Below are positions 33,805 through 42,484 of a stretch of 64,000 bases of DNA, piece by piece. The translations under genes were made by a program, and so were the position numbers. Source of the DNA: Streptomyces avermitilis MA-4680 = NBRC 14893 (GTDB lineage Bacteria > Actinomycetota > Actinomycetes > Streptomycetales > Streptomycetaceae); NCBI RefSeq assembly GCF_000009765.2, contig NC_003155.5, positions 310,001-374,000 on the forward strand, given 5' to 3'. The stretch's first letter is position 1, and each line of letters begins with the position of its first letter. Under the pieces are notes generated by a model. That model was not told the origin of the DNA. It searched no databases and worked only from the letters and a program-made list of their open reading frames with translations.

Positions 33805-35154
33805 TCAGCGGAAGGCGAAGTGCTCGGCGTGGAGATGCTGGCGGGGGACGCCCTGGCGGTGGAGGCCGCGGGTGAGGTTTTCGATCATTGAGGCGGGGCC
33901 GCAGAGGAAGACGTGCGTGTCGGGGGTGATCGGTCCGGCCTCGGCCTGGATTCTTTCGGCGGTCAGACGGCCGTGGCTGCGGCTGAACGTCGGGTGGAGC
34001 CGGAACTCGGGGCGGTGTGCTGCCGCTGCGGTGAGTTCCGAGAGGAACGGTGCGTCTTCGGCGGTGGCGGCGCAGTAGAAGAGGTCGGTTTGGGCCGGCT
34101 CCGCACCGGGGTGGGTGAGCCAGCCGAGGAAGGGCGCGATACCGATGCCGCCCGCGATCCATATCTGCCGGGGTCCGCCGAGGGTGTGGTCGAACATGCC
34201 GTAAGGACCCTTGAGGGTTGCGGGGTGTCCTTCGCTCACGTCCGTGTAGAGGCCGCGTGTACCGCGGCCCAGGGCCCGGATGGTGAGGCGTACCGAGCCG
34301 TCGGCCTGCGTTCCGGCGACGCTGAAGGGGTGTTCGTGCCAGCCGCCGACCCGCAGGTAGACGAACTGGCCTCCGGTCACGGGAAGCGCCGTCTTGCCGG
34401 TGGGCGTGAGGGTGAGGTCGAGGATGTCGGGTGTCGGCCGCTCGACGCGGTGGATGGTGTAGTCCGCCCGGGGTTCCCTGTGCCGTAGCACCAGTTCGTC
34501 GTAGGCGTAGGCGGTCATGCCGACGGTGGCCATGGTGACGTAGATCGCCAGGAGGGGCGTGGATCCGTTGATGATGAGATCGAGGAACCAGCCGTGCAAC
34601 AGCGCCGACAGGAGCAGCAGGCCGGTGAGGCGGTGCAGGAACAGCCAGCGCTCGTAGGGCAGTCGGAGGATGCGGCCGACCTGGCCGAGTGAGATGAGGA
34701 CGAGCAGCAGCAGGCCGATGGCGGAGACGGCACCGAGGAGATGGCCCATCCCTACCGACGCGGTCCGGTGGGCGTAGCCGTACTGGCTCCCGTCGAAACC
34801 GGAGAAAAAGTGGAGGAGCAGGTGGGGGGTGAGCAGGAGTATGGACCATACGGCGTACCGCTTGTGCTGGCGGTACATGCGGTCCAGGCCGCCGAACCAC
34901 TGCTCCAGCCACATCAGGCGGGTGGCCAGCACCAGGGTGCAGGACATCAGGTAGGCGGACAGGACGCCGGCGAACTCGCCGACGAAATAGACAGCGCTGA
35001 GGCCCTCGGGCCTGAGCCAGTCCCAGGCCAGGTAGAGCATGACCGCTCCGGTCGTGACCGACAGGGGTCCGACGTGGCGCTTCTTCAGGCGCGGGTCCAG
35101 GGGGGCGCGCGCGATCCGGACAGCGTAGATCGCTATCACGATCAGGACGGGCAT
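33805..35154 (-). CDS. ferric reductase-like transmembrane flavoprotein
   Basis: The 449-residue protein has an N-terminal ferric-reductase-like membrane domain with about six helices. His111 and His115 (HLLLH) with His174 and His187 are candidate b-type haem ligands. The C-terminal half is a ferredoxin-NADP reductase module: HPFSV at 275-279 binds FAD, AGGIGIAPF at 334-342 binds NAD(P), and CGP at 418-420 closes the site. It should move electrons from NAD(P)H through FAD and haem across the membrane. GGGGGG precedes the ATG. An operator-like palindrome lies about 125 bases upstream, so it has its own promoter in the TetR regulon. Confidence 0.85.
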   Translation of the reverse strand: MPVLIVIAIYAVRIARAPLDPRLKKRHVGPLSVTTGAVMLYLAWDWLRPEGLSAVYFVGEFAGVLSAYLMSCTLVLATRLMWLEQWFGGLDRMYRQHKRYAVWSILLLTPHLLLHFFSGFDGSQYGYAHRTASVGMGHLLGAVSAIGLLLLVLISLGQVGRILRLPYERWLFLHRLTGLLLLSALLHGWFLDLIINGSTPLLAIYVTMATVGMTAYAYDELVLRHREPRADYTIHRVERPTPDILDLTLTPTGKTALPVTGGQFVYLRVGGWHEHPFSVAGTQADGSVRLTIRALGRGTRGLYTDVSEGHPATLKGPYGMFDHTLGGPRQIWIAGGIGIAPFLGWLTHPGAEPAQTDLFYCAATAEDAPFLSELTAAAAHRPEFRLHPTFSRSHGRLTAERIQAEAGPITPDTHVFLCGPASMIENLTRGLHRQGVPRQHLHAEHFAFR

Positions 35155-35276
35155 CGTCTACCCCCCGGGGGTCGGCACTGTGGACGGAGGGGCGCTGGTG
35201 AAGTCGGGCGGACCGTTCGGTCGCGGCTTGAGCGCCATCAGGCCCAGGTGGCCGCGGTTCCTGCCACTCTAATACT

Positions 35277-35292
35277 GGCTACACTGTAGCCG
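35277..35292. promoter_or_regulatory. palindromic operator before the flavoprotein gene
   Basis: GGCTACA and TGTAGCC are perfect inverted repeats around one base. It is the most symmetric of the three related sites in this locus. Confidence 0.6.
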
Positions 35293-35360
35293 TTTATCTG
35301 CTTTCAGGGCGACTGCTGGCGCTGCCCATCCGTGGAGGCGTGGACTCGATCGGCAGCGCT

Positions 35361-35705
35361 TCAGGCGAACAAGGCCGCGAGGTATGACGCGACAAGCACC
35401 GCGCACACGGCGGCGGGCACGAGTTTGGCAACCGGGTCGCCCTGGCGCAGGTGCACGACCACAGCTCCGGCAAGCAGCAGGAGAAGCCCGGCCCCCGCGA
35501 GGCCGCCGAGCGGCGGCACGGCGAGGCCGAGCACCACGCCGGCGACTCCTGCCAGTTGCAGCACGCCGATGCGGCGGTAAGCGGCGACGGAGAAGCCGGT
35601 CTCGGCGGCCAGCTCACGTGCCTTCGGCAATGCGAGTGTGTTGAGCACTCCGCTTGCCCCGAAGATCAGGGCGATGAGGCAGGCGAGGGTGATGGTCAGG
35701 ATCAT
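35361..35705 (-). CDS. DoxX-family membrane protein
   Basis: The 114-residue product has four hydrophobic segments (ILTITLACLIALIFGASGVL, VLQLAGVAGVVLGLAV, a Leu-rich helix LLLLLAGAVVVH, and AAVCAVLVASYLAALFA). This is the layout of small DoxX-like proteins. The pattern KARELAAETGFSVAAYRRIG between helices 1 and 2 is typical. The internal ATG is chosen for its GGAAG. It lies at the end of the hydrolase and monooxygenase operon. DoxX-like proteins are linked to redox processes but their role here is unknown. Confidence 0.8.
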   Translation of the reverse strand: MILTITLACLIALIFGASGVLNTLALPKARELAAETGFSVAAYRRIGVLQLAGVAGVVLGLAVPPLGGLAGAGLLLLLAGAVVVHLRQGDPVAKLVPAAVCAVLVASYLAALFA

Positions 35706-35751
35706 GAGGGTACTTCCAGGGTGTCGGCGTCGTGGCGGCGTTACGAGGCTG

Positions 35752-36095
35752 TTATGGGATGGGTCGGGCACGGTCGAGTTGCCGCCGGGCGCATCGCTCG
35801 GCGACCAGACGGGCGATTTGGTCGATCAGGTCGGGGCTTGTCGCCGACCGTCCATTCCTGCGCGCAGCGTGCCCCGCCCCCGGCCCGGAGCCGGGGAGTT
35901 CCTCCTGCTCGCTGGCCGTGACGTCGGCTCCGCCCCGCAGATCGCGCTCGGGATGGTGCTCCAGGGCGTCGCGCAACAGCCGTCCAGCGCGGGCTGGCTG
36001 ATGACGATGCGCTCGGAGAAGTCGACGACCTCGGCGTCCGGCCGGTGCGGCGTCATCGTGATGACGTGCGCCCCGCGCAGCAGGGTGCGGCTCAT
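35752..36095 (-). pseudogene. amidohydrolase N-terminus with internal deletion
   Basis: The ATG overlaps the monooxygenase stop (ATGA), so this was a coupled operon gene. It starts MSRTLLRGAHVITMTPHRPD, like N-termini of cytosine deaminase or MTA/SAH deaminase-type amidohydrolases. It then passes directly to AEVVDFSERIVIS, which in intact enzymes lies some 30 residues later. No metal-binding HxH follows. A further frame change leads to LLRDALEHHPERDLRGGADV, which I cannot place. It is a deletion scar inside the operon. Confidence 0.45.
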
Positions 36096-37669
36096 GCAAG
36101 GGGGTAGGTGTGGCTCGGCTGGGACATGGTGCGGGTCTTTGCCTGCGGCGCCATTGCCCGCACGGCCGCTTGTGTGGTGGTGAGGAAATCCCGAGTGGCG
36201 ATGTGCCCGAGGTAGCCGTCGGGACGGATCAGCAGCAGTGTGTCGCCAGTCAGGCCGTAGGCACTCTGCAGCGTGTTCTTGGGGTCGGAGAAGGCGCGGC
36301 CGCCGCCCGCGGCCGATCCGACGGTCAGCCGCTTCAACTGGGCGCCCGTCGTCGGCCAGTCGAGGAGTTCGAGGTCCCGGGCGGCGCCGGGGCCGTAGGC
36401 GATGGCGGTGAAGTGCGGTCCCTGGAAGAGGTTGAACAGGCGGGTCTCGGCGCCGTCGGCGCCGAGCAGTTGGGCGTCCGGGGCGCGGTCACCCACGTGC
36501 AGCGTGCCGGTGCGCATGCCGTCGGGGGCGAGCGGGCCGCCGTAGTAGGTCAGGGAGAGCTGCTGCTCGTCCTTGCCGCGCTTCATGCTGGAGGGGTCGA
36601 GCTTGGCGATGCCGCCCCACTTCTCCGTAGACAGGCCCAGGACCCCGGCGGCGATCGGCTGCCGCTCGGCCTCGTAGGTCTCCAGCAAAGCCGGGTCGGC
36701 TCCGGCGAGGACCTGGCCGAGCTTCCAGCCGAGGTTGTAGCCGTCCTGCATACCGGTGTTCAGACCCTGGGCACCGGCCGGCGTGTGGACGTGCGCGGCG
36801 TCGCCGACGAGGAAGACACGTCCGCGGCCGTAGTGCTCCGCGAGACGGATGTTGGGCCGGAACACGGACTTCCAGTGGATCTCGTGCAGCTGGATGTGCC
36901 GGTTGCGGGTGTGGGAGTGGATCCGGTCGATGATGGCGCCGATCTCCTGGGGCGGCTTCTCGTCGGGCGTGAGCCGGATCATCCACTGGAACATGTCGCT
37001 GTCGGGGATGGGGCAGGCGCCGATGAGCTTGCCGCCGAGGCCGGGCCACATGTGCCACCGGTTGCGGGCCAGGCCACTGACCGAGGCGTCCACGATCAGC
37101 ACGCGGTCGGACTCGTCCGTCGTCCCCACGAAACCGATGTCGAGCTGCTTGCGCACCGCACTGGAGCCGCCGTCGGCCCCCACGGCGTAGCGGGCGACGA
37201 TCTCCTCGACCCCGTCCGCGCCCACCACCTTGGCGACCACCGTGTCCTCGTCCTGCGTCAGCTCGGTCAGCTCCTTGCCGAACTCGACCTCGCGGCCGAG
37301 CTCACTGAGCCGGGCGTGCAGGGCGCGGTCCGTGCGGAACTGCGGGATCAGCCAGGTGTTCGGGTACGGGACGTCCGGGGTTGCCTCTTTGTGGGGGAAC
37401 ATCTTCCACGGCACACCGATGGGTCCTGCATGGAGCCCGAGCTTGGGATAGGTGTCTCCGCCGGCCAGCACGTCGTCGAGAGCGCCGAGGTCTTCGAGGA
37501 CTTCGAGGCTGCGGGGCTGGATGCCCTTGGCGCGCGAGCCGTCGAAAGCGTGGGGGGACCTGTCGACGATCCGGACGTCGAGGCCGCGGCGTACGAGGTC
37601 GATCGCCAAGGCGGAGCCCGAGGGGCCGGCACCGATGATCAGTACGTCGATGGCCTGCGGGTTGTTCAT
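36092..37669 (-). CDS. FAD-dependent aromatic hydroxylase
   Basis: The 525-residue protein is a group A flavoprotein monooxygenase. It shows the Rossmann GxGxxG (Gly13, Gly15, Gly18), the DG motif (Asp166-Gly167) that contacts FAD and NAD(P)H, and the GD motif (Gly289-Asp290) followed by AAHVHTPAGAQGLN. A thioredoxin-like C-terminal domain (about residues 400-510) matches enzymes such as phenol or pentachlorophenol hydroxylase. It would use NAD(P)H and O2 to hydroxylate an aromatic ring. Its ATG overlaps the stop of the preceding hydrolase gene. The substrate cannot be read from sequence. Confidence 0.88.
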   Translation of the reverse strand: MNNPQAIDVLIIGAGPSGSALAIDLVRRGLDVRIVDRSPHAFDGSRAKGIQPRSLEVLEDLGALDDVLAGGDTYPKLGLHAGPIGVPWKMFPHKEATPDVPYPNTWLIPQFRTDRALHARLSELGREVEFGKELTELTQDEDTVVAKVVGADGVEEIVARYAVGADGGSSAVRKQLDIGFVGTTDESDRVLIVDASVSGLARNRWHMWPGLGGKLIGACPIPDSDMFQWMIRLTPDEKPPQEIGAIIDRIHSHTRNRHIQLHEIHWKSVFRPNIRLAEHYGRGRVFLVGDAAHVHTPAGAQGLNTGMQDGYNLGWKLGQVLAGADPALLETYEAERQPIAAGVLGLSTEKWGGIAKLDPSSMKRGKDEQQLSLTYYGGPLAPDGMRTGTLHVGDRAPDAQLLGADGAETRLFNLFQGPHFTAIAYGPGAARDLELLDWPTTGAQLKRLTVGSAAGGGRAFSDPKNTLQSAYGLTGDTLLLIRPDGYLGHIATRDFLTTTQAAVRAMAPQAKTRTMSQPSHTYPLA

Positions 37670-38571
37670 GAGTCGAGCCTTTCGGTGCGTGCGGACACGA
37701 ACGGGACGAGCTGATCGGCGACGTCGCGAGGCCGTTCATAGGGGGCCATATGCCCGCATTTGTTAATTACGTGATGTTTCTGGGGCTTCAGCAGAGCGCG
37801 CGCTGTGTCGAACTGCGTCAGCGGCGTGACGTCGTCCTCGTCGCCCCACAGCAGCAGCGTCGGAATACCCAGGGCCCCCGTCCGCCGGAAGAGGTCGTCA
37901 CGGCCGGTGAAAGGCAGGTGCTGCAGCGTGTCGAAGACCGCGTACAGCGAGCCCTCGAAGCGGAAGGCGTCGAGGACCATCTCGGTCAGTTTCCCGCCGA
38001 GCTCGGGGTCGCGGACGTTGTGCCCCAGGTGTCCTTGAAGTATCTGTCGGCCGCGCCGCCGGGCGATGAGGTCGGCCAGCCAGTCGTTGCGCAGCAGTCG
38101 GTGGGGGGAGGTCAGCTGAGGTTTCGCAAGACCGGCAGGGCCCACAATGGTGAGCGTGGACAGCGATGAGCGGTACTGGGCGGCGTACGTCATGCTGACC
38201 AGCGCGCCCATGGAGGTGCCGACCAGGTGCAGGGGCCGCGCCGTCAGGCCGAGCCGGTCCGTCAGTTCGGCCAGCTGTCGCGTGAACAGCGTCTCGTCGT
38301 ATCGCGCCTGTACCCGGTCGGAGTAGCCGCGGCCGTAGGCGCTGCAGGTCAGCGTGCGCAGCCCGCGGGCGTGCAGCTCGCTGACGAGGCCGTCCCAGTA
38401 GAACAGCGGGATGGTCAGACCGCCCGCCATCAGGACCACTTCTCCGTCCTCGGGCCCCGTCAACTCGTAGTGGGTGACGCCGTCGGACAGCTCGATGAAA
38501 CTGCCGCGCAGCGCCTTGCGCGAGTCGGCGGTGAGCTTGCGGTCCTCGACCGAGGCGACGAAGTACTTCAT
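37666..38571 (-). CDS. alpha/beta hydrolase
   Basis: The 301-residue protein has the alpha/beta hydrolase fold with Ser120 in GTSMG as nucleophile, an acid in WGDEDDVTP (Asp246 or 247) and His274 in CGHMAPYE. The oxyanion-hole region GGLTIPLFYWD is in place of the usual HG motif. It lies between another hydrolase gene and the FAD hydroxylase, with 19-base and overlapping junctions. A role in hydrolysing an ester or C-C bond in the same pathway is likely. It appears intact. Confidence 0.85.
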   Translation of the reverse strand: MKYFVASVEDRKLTADSRKALRGSFIELSDGVTHYELTGPEDGEVVLMAGGLTIPLFYWDGLVSELHARGLRTLTCSAYGRGYSDRVQARYDETLFTRQLAELTDRLGLTARPLHLVGTSMGALVSMTYAAQYRSSLSTLTIVGPAGLAKPQLTSPHRLLRNDWLADLIARRRGRQILQGHLGHNVRDPELGGKLTEMVLDAFRFEGSLYAVFDTLQHLPFTGRDDLFRRTGALGIPTLLLWGDEDDVTPLTQFDTARALLKPQKHHVINKCGHMAPYERPRDVADQLVPFVSARTERLDS

Positions 38572-38590
38572 GGAACGGGCCTCCTTGCCC

Positions 38591-39424
38591 TCAGTTCGCG
38601 GGTGTGTCGGCGCAGGAGCCGAGGAACGTCGCGATCGCGTCCGCGACCCACTCCGGTTCCTCCTCCGGCAGCAGATGTCCGCCGTGGGGGTGGACGAGCT
38701 CCTGGGCGCCGGGGATGTCGCGGGCGAAGTGCTGGCCGTCGATGCTCGCGCTGCGCAGCACCAGCGTGGGCACCGTGATGCGGGGGATCTGCGCGCTGCG
38801 GTCCGGCTGGTCGGTGTTGCAGAAGTCGACGAAGGCCGAGCGGTTACCGGGGCGGCTCATGAGCTGATGGGCGCGGTCCACCATGGCGTCGTCCACGATC
38901 TGCGAAGACGGCCCGACGCTCTCGCGCAGGCTGCGCTCGATGGCTCCGCGCGGCATCACCCGCCTCAGCAGGGGCCGCACCAGCGGGTTGCGGGTCAGGC
39001 GCATTCCCGCGGGCACCGTCTTCTCCGGGTAGCCGGTGGCATTGACCAGTACCAGGCCGGTCAGCCGCTCCGGATGATCCAGCGCAACGTTCCAGGCGAT
39101 GTTGCCGCCCAGGGAATTACCGGCCAACGCGTAGCACGGCACGCCCAGCGCCTCCAGGAAGCCCGTCACCGTCGCGGCGTACGCCGGAACGCGGTAGTCG
39201 CGGTCCGGGCGCGGGCCCGTCAGCCCGAACGCCGGCAGGTCGGAACGGATGACATCGAACGACTCCGACAGCAGATCCGTCGCGCGGTCGAAGTGCTGCA
39301 GGGACGAGGCACTGCCGTGCAGCAGCACGAGAGCCGGGCCATGCCCAGCACGCTTGTAGTGGATCCGCAGGCCGTCCACCACGACGAACCGGGAGTCGGG
39401 CTGGGGTTCAGACCAGGTACTCAT
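38591..39424 (-). CDS. alpha/beta hydrolase, meta-cleavage type
   Basis: The 277-residue protein shows HG at residues 36-37 (LVLLHGSASS), Ser104 in GNSLGG, an acid near Asp229 and His250 in HGGHLLPEE. The overall pattern, with NSLGG and DRAHQLM in the cap region, resembles hydrolases of ring-cleavage products. It is the first gene of the operon. No ribosome binding site is visible: the ATG lies just after the operator (TATCCATT-ATG), so the mRNA may be leaderless or the start may lie further in. Confidence 0.82.
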   Translation of the reverse strand: MSTWSEPQPDSRFVVVDGLRIHYKRAGHGPALVLLHGSASSLQHFDRATDLLSESFDVIRSDLPAFGLTGPRPDRDYRVPAYAATVTGFLEALGVPCYALAGNSLGGNIAWNVALDHPERLTGLVLVNATGYPEKTVPAGMRLTRNPLVRPLLRRVMPRGAIERSLRESVGPSSQIVDDAMVDRAHQLMSRPGNRSAFVDFCNTDQPDRSAQIPRITVPTLVLRSASIDGQHFARDIPGAQELVHPHGGHLLPEEEPEWVADAIATFLGSCADTPAN

Positions 39425-39427
39425 AAT

Positions 39428-39443
39428 GGATACACTGTTACCG
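39428..39443. promoter_or_regulatory. operator-like site at the hydrolase operon start
   Basis: GGATACACTGTTACCG matches the other two sites in the locus. It ends four bases from the start codon of the first operon gene, so a bound repressor would block initiation directly. Confidence 0.55.
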
Positions 39444-39461
39444 ATAAGGTGGACGTGTCAA

Positions 39462-39668
39462 GCGGAAGCCGTTGTCGCGGGCGCGGCGCTCTGCCTCGGC
39501 CGACTCCTGCGCGACAGCCCTGAACGCGACGACGCCGAAGTGGCCGACCAGGTCGCCGAGGATCTGCTGCGGATGTTCGGCCTTCCCGGCAACGAGGCCC
39601 ACGAGATCTGCCGGCAGCCACTGCCCGACCTGGAGACCGCGGCCGACCGGCAAGGCGCCACCGCTTGA
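39462..39668 (+). pseudogene. TetR-family regulator, C-terminal fragment
   Basis: The frame reads LCLGRLLRDSPERDDAEVAD, then LLRMFGLPGNEAHEICRQPL. This is the end of a TetR-family effector domain. The HTH part is missing, and the fragment begins near the operator of the divergent operon. It overlaps nothing functional and directly precedes the esterase gene, which the intact regulator may once have controlled. Confidence 0.5.
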
Positions 39669-39709
39669 AGCCGAGAACCGCGACCATCCGAACGAAAGGT
39701 GCGCAGTAC

Positions 39710-40726
39710 ATGACACTCCGACGCGTCCTCAGCGGACTGAGCGCCGCAGCAACCCTCGGCGCTGCTGCGGCGATCAGCACACGTCGCCGCGCTCTGGCGG
39801 CAGTCCCCCACGAGCTGCGGCACCCAGTGCTCTTCCTTCCGCTGAACTTCGGCAACCCGGTCACTCTGGCCATCGCTCGCCGCCTCGTGCCCTTGGTGGG
39901 AGCCGCCACCAGGCCCGGCGTCCGCGTCGAGCGGCGCACGCTGCCGGCCACGACCGACGACCTCCCCGTCGGGGTGCTCACCTACCAGGCATCAGGCCAA
40001 GCGCCGCGCGCAGCGCTGCTTTGGATCCACGGCGGAGGAACCGTCATGGGTGCCGCTCGGCAGGAGAACACCTGGTGCAGCCGCGTTGCCGACGAACTCG
40101 GCGCTCTGGTCGTCAGCGTCGACTACCGCCTCGCACCCGAAAATCCGTACCCCGCAGCTTTGGACGATTGCTTCAGGACGCTCCGCTGGCTTCACGCCAA
40201 CGCCGCCGCCCTCGGCGTCGATCCCGCCCGCATCGCCGTCGGCGGCGAAAGCGCCGGAGGCGGACTCGCCGCCGCCGTAGTCCAGCGCGCCCACGATTCA
40301 GGAGTGCCGGTCCGGTTCCAACTCCTCCTCTACCCCATGCTCGACGACCGCACGGCTCTACGCGTCGACCCTCCCAACAGCGCCATCTATACGTGGACCC
40401 CGGACTCCAACCGCTTCGCCTGGACCTCCTACCTCGGCCGCCCGCCACAGGACCGCGACGATCGCCCCTATATTGCGGCGGCAAGGCGTAGGAACCTCGA
40501 CGGGCTGCCGCCCGCGTGGATCGGTGTGGGCGACATCGACCTGTTCCACGACGAAGATGTTGACTACGCCCGACGCCTGAGCGAGGCCGGCGTCGCCTGC
40601 GAGCTGCGGCTCGAATCAGGTATGTACCACGGTGCTGATGCCTTGCTCGACGGCAAAGCACCTTCAATGACCGCTTTCCGCACTGCCGCCCTCGACGCTC
40701 TGCGAACTGCCCTGGCAAAGCCCTGA
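39710..40726 (+). CDS. alpha/beta hydrolase, hormone-sensitive-lipase type esterase
   Basis: The 338-residue protein has the HSL-family oxyanion motif HGGG (residues 107-110), the nucleophile Ser181 in GGESAGGG, DYRLAPENPYPAA between them, an acid in GDIDLFHDEDVDYA and the C-terminal His in MYHGADAL. The N-terminus has a hydrophobic Ala-rich stretch that may be a signal or anchor. AAAGGTG precedes the chosen ATG; a TTG start 45 bases upstream is possible. It would hydrolyse short-chain esters. It is outside the TetR operon but next to it. Confidence 0.88.
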   Translation: MTLRRVLSGLSAAATLGAAAAISTRRRALAAVPHELRHPVLFLPLNFGNPVTLAIARRLVPLVGAATRPGVRVERRTLPATTDDLPVGVLTYQASGQAPRAALLWIHGGGTVMGAARQENTWCSRVADELGALVVSVDYRLAPENPYPAALDDCFRTLRWLHANAAALGVDPARIAVGGESAGGGLAAAVVQRAHDSGVPVRFQLLLYPMLDDRTALRVDPPNSAIYTWTPDSNRFAWTSYLGRPPQDRDDRPYIAAARRRNLDGLPPAWIGVGDIDLFHDEDVDYARRLSEAGVACELRLESGMYHGADALLDGKAPSMTAFRTAALDALRTALAKP

Positions 40727-40997
40727 CCGCCCCGGACATGCCAAACCAGCCTCGGCGACCAGGCCAGCTCGGTCAGTCGCGAGCAGGAAGGGCGCGGCCA
40801 ACGCCTTCTCGGCACCCCGTGCGCTCGAACACGCGCGCCGTCGAACCAGTCATCGCATGCCGCTCGAAGCTGATCTTCGACGAACAGCAGGTGACAGAAA
40901 GGCTGAGCACTGGCCACAGGTGACAAGTAGCGTGCCCTGATGGTGACAACCATCGTGCTTGAGGTCCAGCGGTCACGTCCGCTGGAGTGGTGTATTG
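40727..40997. other. no gene seen
   Basis: Both strands have short open frames without recognisable protein. It separates the esterase gene from the IS256 element. Confidence 0.6.
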
Positions 40998-42314
40998 ACG
41001 GCCACTCGGTGATCTCGTTTTGAGGCTATGCGGTGAGTTCGGTGGGCAGTTCGGTCTCGTCGGTTTCTGACTCGATCGGGTGGAGGCGGGCCTTGGCGAG
41101 GAGCTCGCGGCCCATGTAGCGGCGGGCCTCGGTCCACTCGTCGTTCTGCTCGGCCAGCACCGCGCCGACCAGGCGGATCAGGGCGGTGCGGTCGGGGAAG
41201 ATGCCGACCACGTCGGTGCGGCGGCGGATCTCCTTGTTCAGGCGTTCTTGTGGGTTGTTGGACCAGATCTGCCGCCAGATCTCACGTGGGAACGCGGTGA
41301 ACGCCAGCAGGTCGTGCTGAGCGGCAACCAAGTGGGCGGCGGCCTTGGGAAACTTGGCCTCCAGGGCGTCCAGCACGTGGCGCATCTGGGCCTGGACGGC
41401 GTCGGTGTCGGGCTGTTCGAAGACGGTCCGCAGCAGCGTGGCCACCCACGGCTGGGCGGACTTGGGGACCTGGCTCAGCAAATTTCGGGCGTAATGCGTG
41501 CGGCATCGCTGCCAGGATGCTCCGGGCAGGACGGCGCCGATCGCGGCGACCAGACCGGTGTGGGCGTCGGAGACGACGAGCTGGACACCTTTCAGGCCGC
41601 GGGCGGTCAGGGAGCGCAGGAAGGCGAGCCAGCCGGCGCCGTCCTCGGCGGTGGCAACGTCGATGCCGAGGATCTCGCGGTGCCCGTCGGCGTTGACCCC
41701 GACCGCGATCAGCGCGTGGACGTTGATGATACGGCCGCCCTCGCGGACCTTCTGGGTCAGGGCGTCCACCCGGACGAACGCGTAAGGGCCTTGGTCCAGG
41801 GGCCGGTTGCGGAACTCGGCGACCCGCTCGTCCAGGTGCTTGGCCATCGCGCTGACCTGGGACTTCGACAGCTGGGTGACGCCGAGGGATTCGGCGAGTT
41901 TCTCGACTCTGCGAGTGGAGACGCCGAGCAGGTAGGCGGTGGCGACCACCGAGATGAGGGCCTGTTCGGCCCGTCGGCGTCGTTCCAGGAGCCAGTGCGG
42001 GAAGTAGCTGCCCTGGCGCAGCTTGGGGACGGCGAGTTCGACGGTGCCGGCGCGGGTGTCCCACTCGCGTGGGCGGTAGCCGTTGCGGTGGTTGACGCGT
42101 TCGTCGCTGACCTGCCCGTATTCGGCGTTGCAGAGGGCGTCGGCCTCCGCGGACATGAGCGCGTCGGCGAACGTCTTGACCATCGCGCGCAGCAGGTCGG
42201 GACTCGCCGCGGCGAGGTTGTCTTCCGCGAGGGCATGCAGGGGCAGACTGTCGGGTGCGGTCATCGTGCTGATCTCCTTCGAGGCTTCGACACTTCGAAG
42301 ATCAGCCGGTGGCC
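40998..42314 (-). mobile_element. IS256-family element
   Basis: The ends carry imperfect inverted repeats (ACGGCCACTCGGTGATCTCG at the left; ACGGCCACCGGCTGATCTTC read inward from the right). They enclose a single intact transposase gene. I could not find a clear target duplication. Confidence 0.75.
41026..42264 (-). CDS. IS256-family transposase
   Basis: The 412-residue protein is a complete IS256 DDE transposase. Asp lies in VRVDALTQKV, a second Asp in LVVSDAHTGLVAAI, and Glu in NPQERLNKEIRRRTDVVGIF. The N-terminus has CNAEYGQVSDERVNHRNGYR and a zinc-like HxxC region in ASWQRCRTHYARN. The ATG 29 codons inside the longest frame (MTAPDSLPLHAL) is the usual N-terminus. No frameshift is visible, so the element may be active. 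It is the only apparently whole IS256 copy here; a fragment of another lies at 32.6-32.9 kb. Confidence 0.9.
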   Translation of the reverse strand: MTAPDSLPLHALAEDNLAAASPDLLRAMVKTFADALMSAEADALCNAEYGQVSDERVNHRNGYRPREWDTRAGTVELAVPKLRQGSYFPHWLLERRRRAEQALISVVATAYLLGVSTRRVEKLAESLGVTQLSKSQVSAMAKHLDERVAEFRNRPLDQGPYAFVRVDALTQKVREGGRIINVHALIAVGVNADGHREILGIDVATAEDGAGWLAFLRSLTARGLKGVQLVVSDAHTGLVAAIGAVLPGASWQRCRTHYARNLLSQVPKSAQPWVATLLRTVFEQPDTDAVQAQMRHVLDALEAKFPKAAAHLVAAQHDLLAFTAFPREIWRQIWSNNPQERLNKEIRRRTDVVGIFPDRTALIRLVGAVLAEQNDEWTEARRYMGRELLAKARLHPIESETDETELPTELTA

Positions 42315-42484
42315 GTTCATCTATGCGGGCCTCATCCCGACGCCGGAGCAAACCCCCGGATCAGGTCGAACCCGTACACCACTTCCCTGGACGCAACCGG
42401 TAGGTGAAGACCAGGGGAGGGTGCGATGGCCGTCGCTGTCAGTGTGCTCGGGGCGGGGCAGGCCGCCAGGGCAAGGCCAACCTG

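Noticed and set aside
36110..37714. Plus-strand ORF of 534 codons
   Set aside because: Antisense shadow of the FAD hydroxylase.
40985..42330. Target duplication of the IS256 element
   Set aside because: The bases outside the inverted repeats do not match over 8 or 9 positions.
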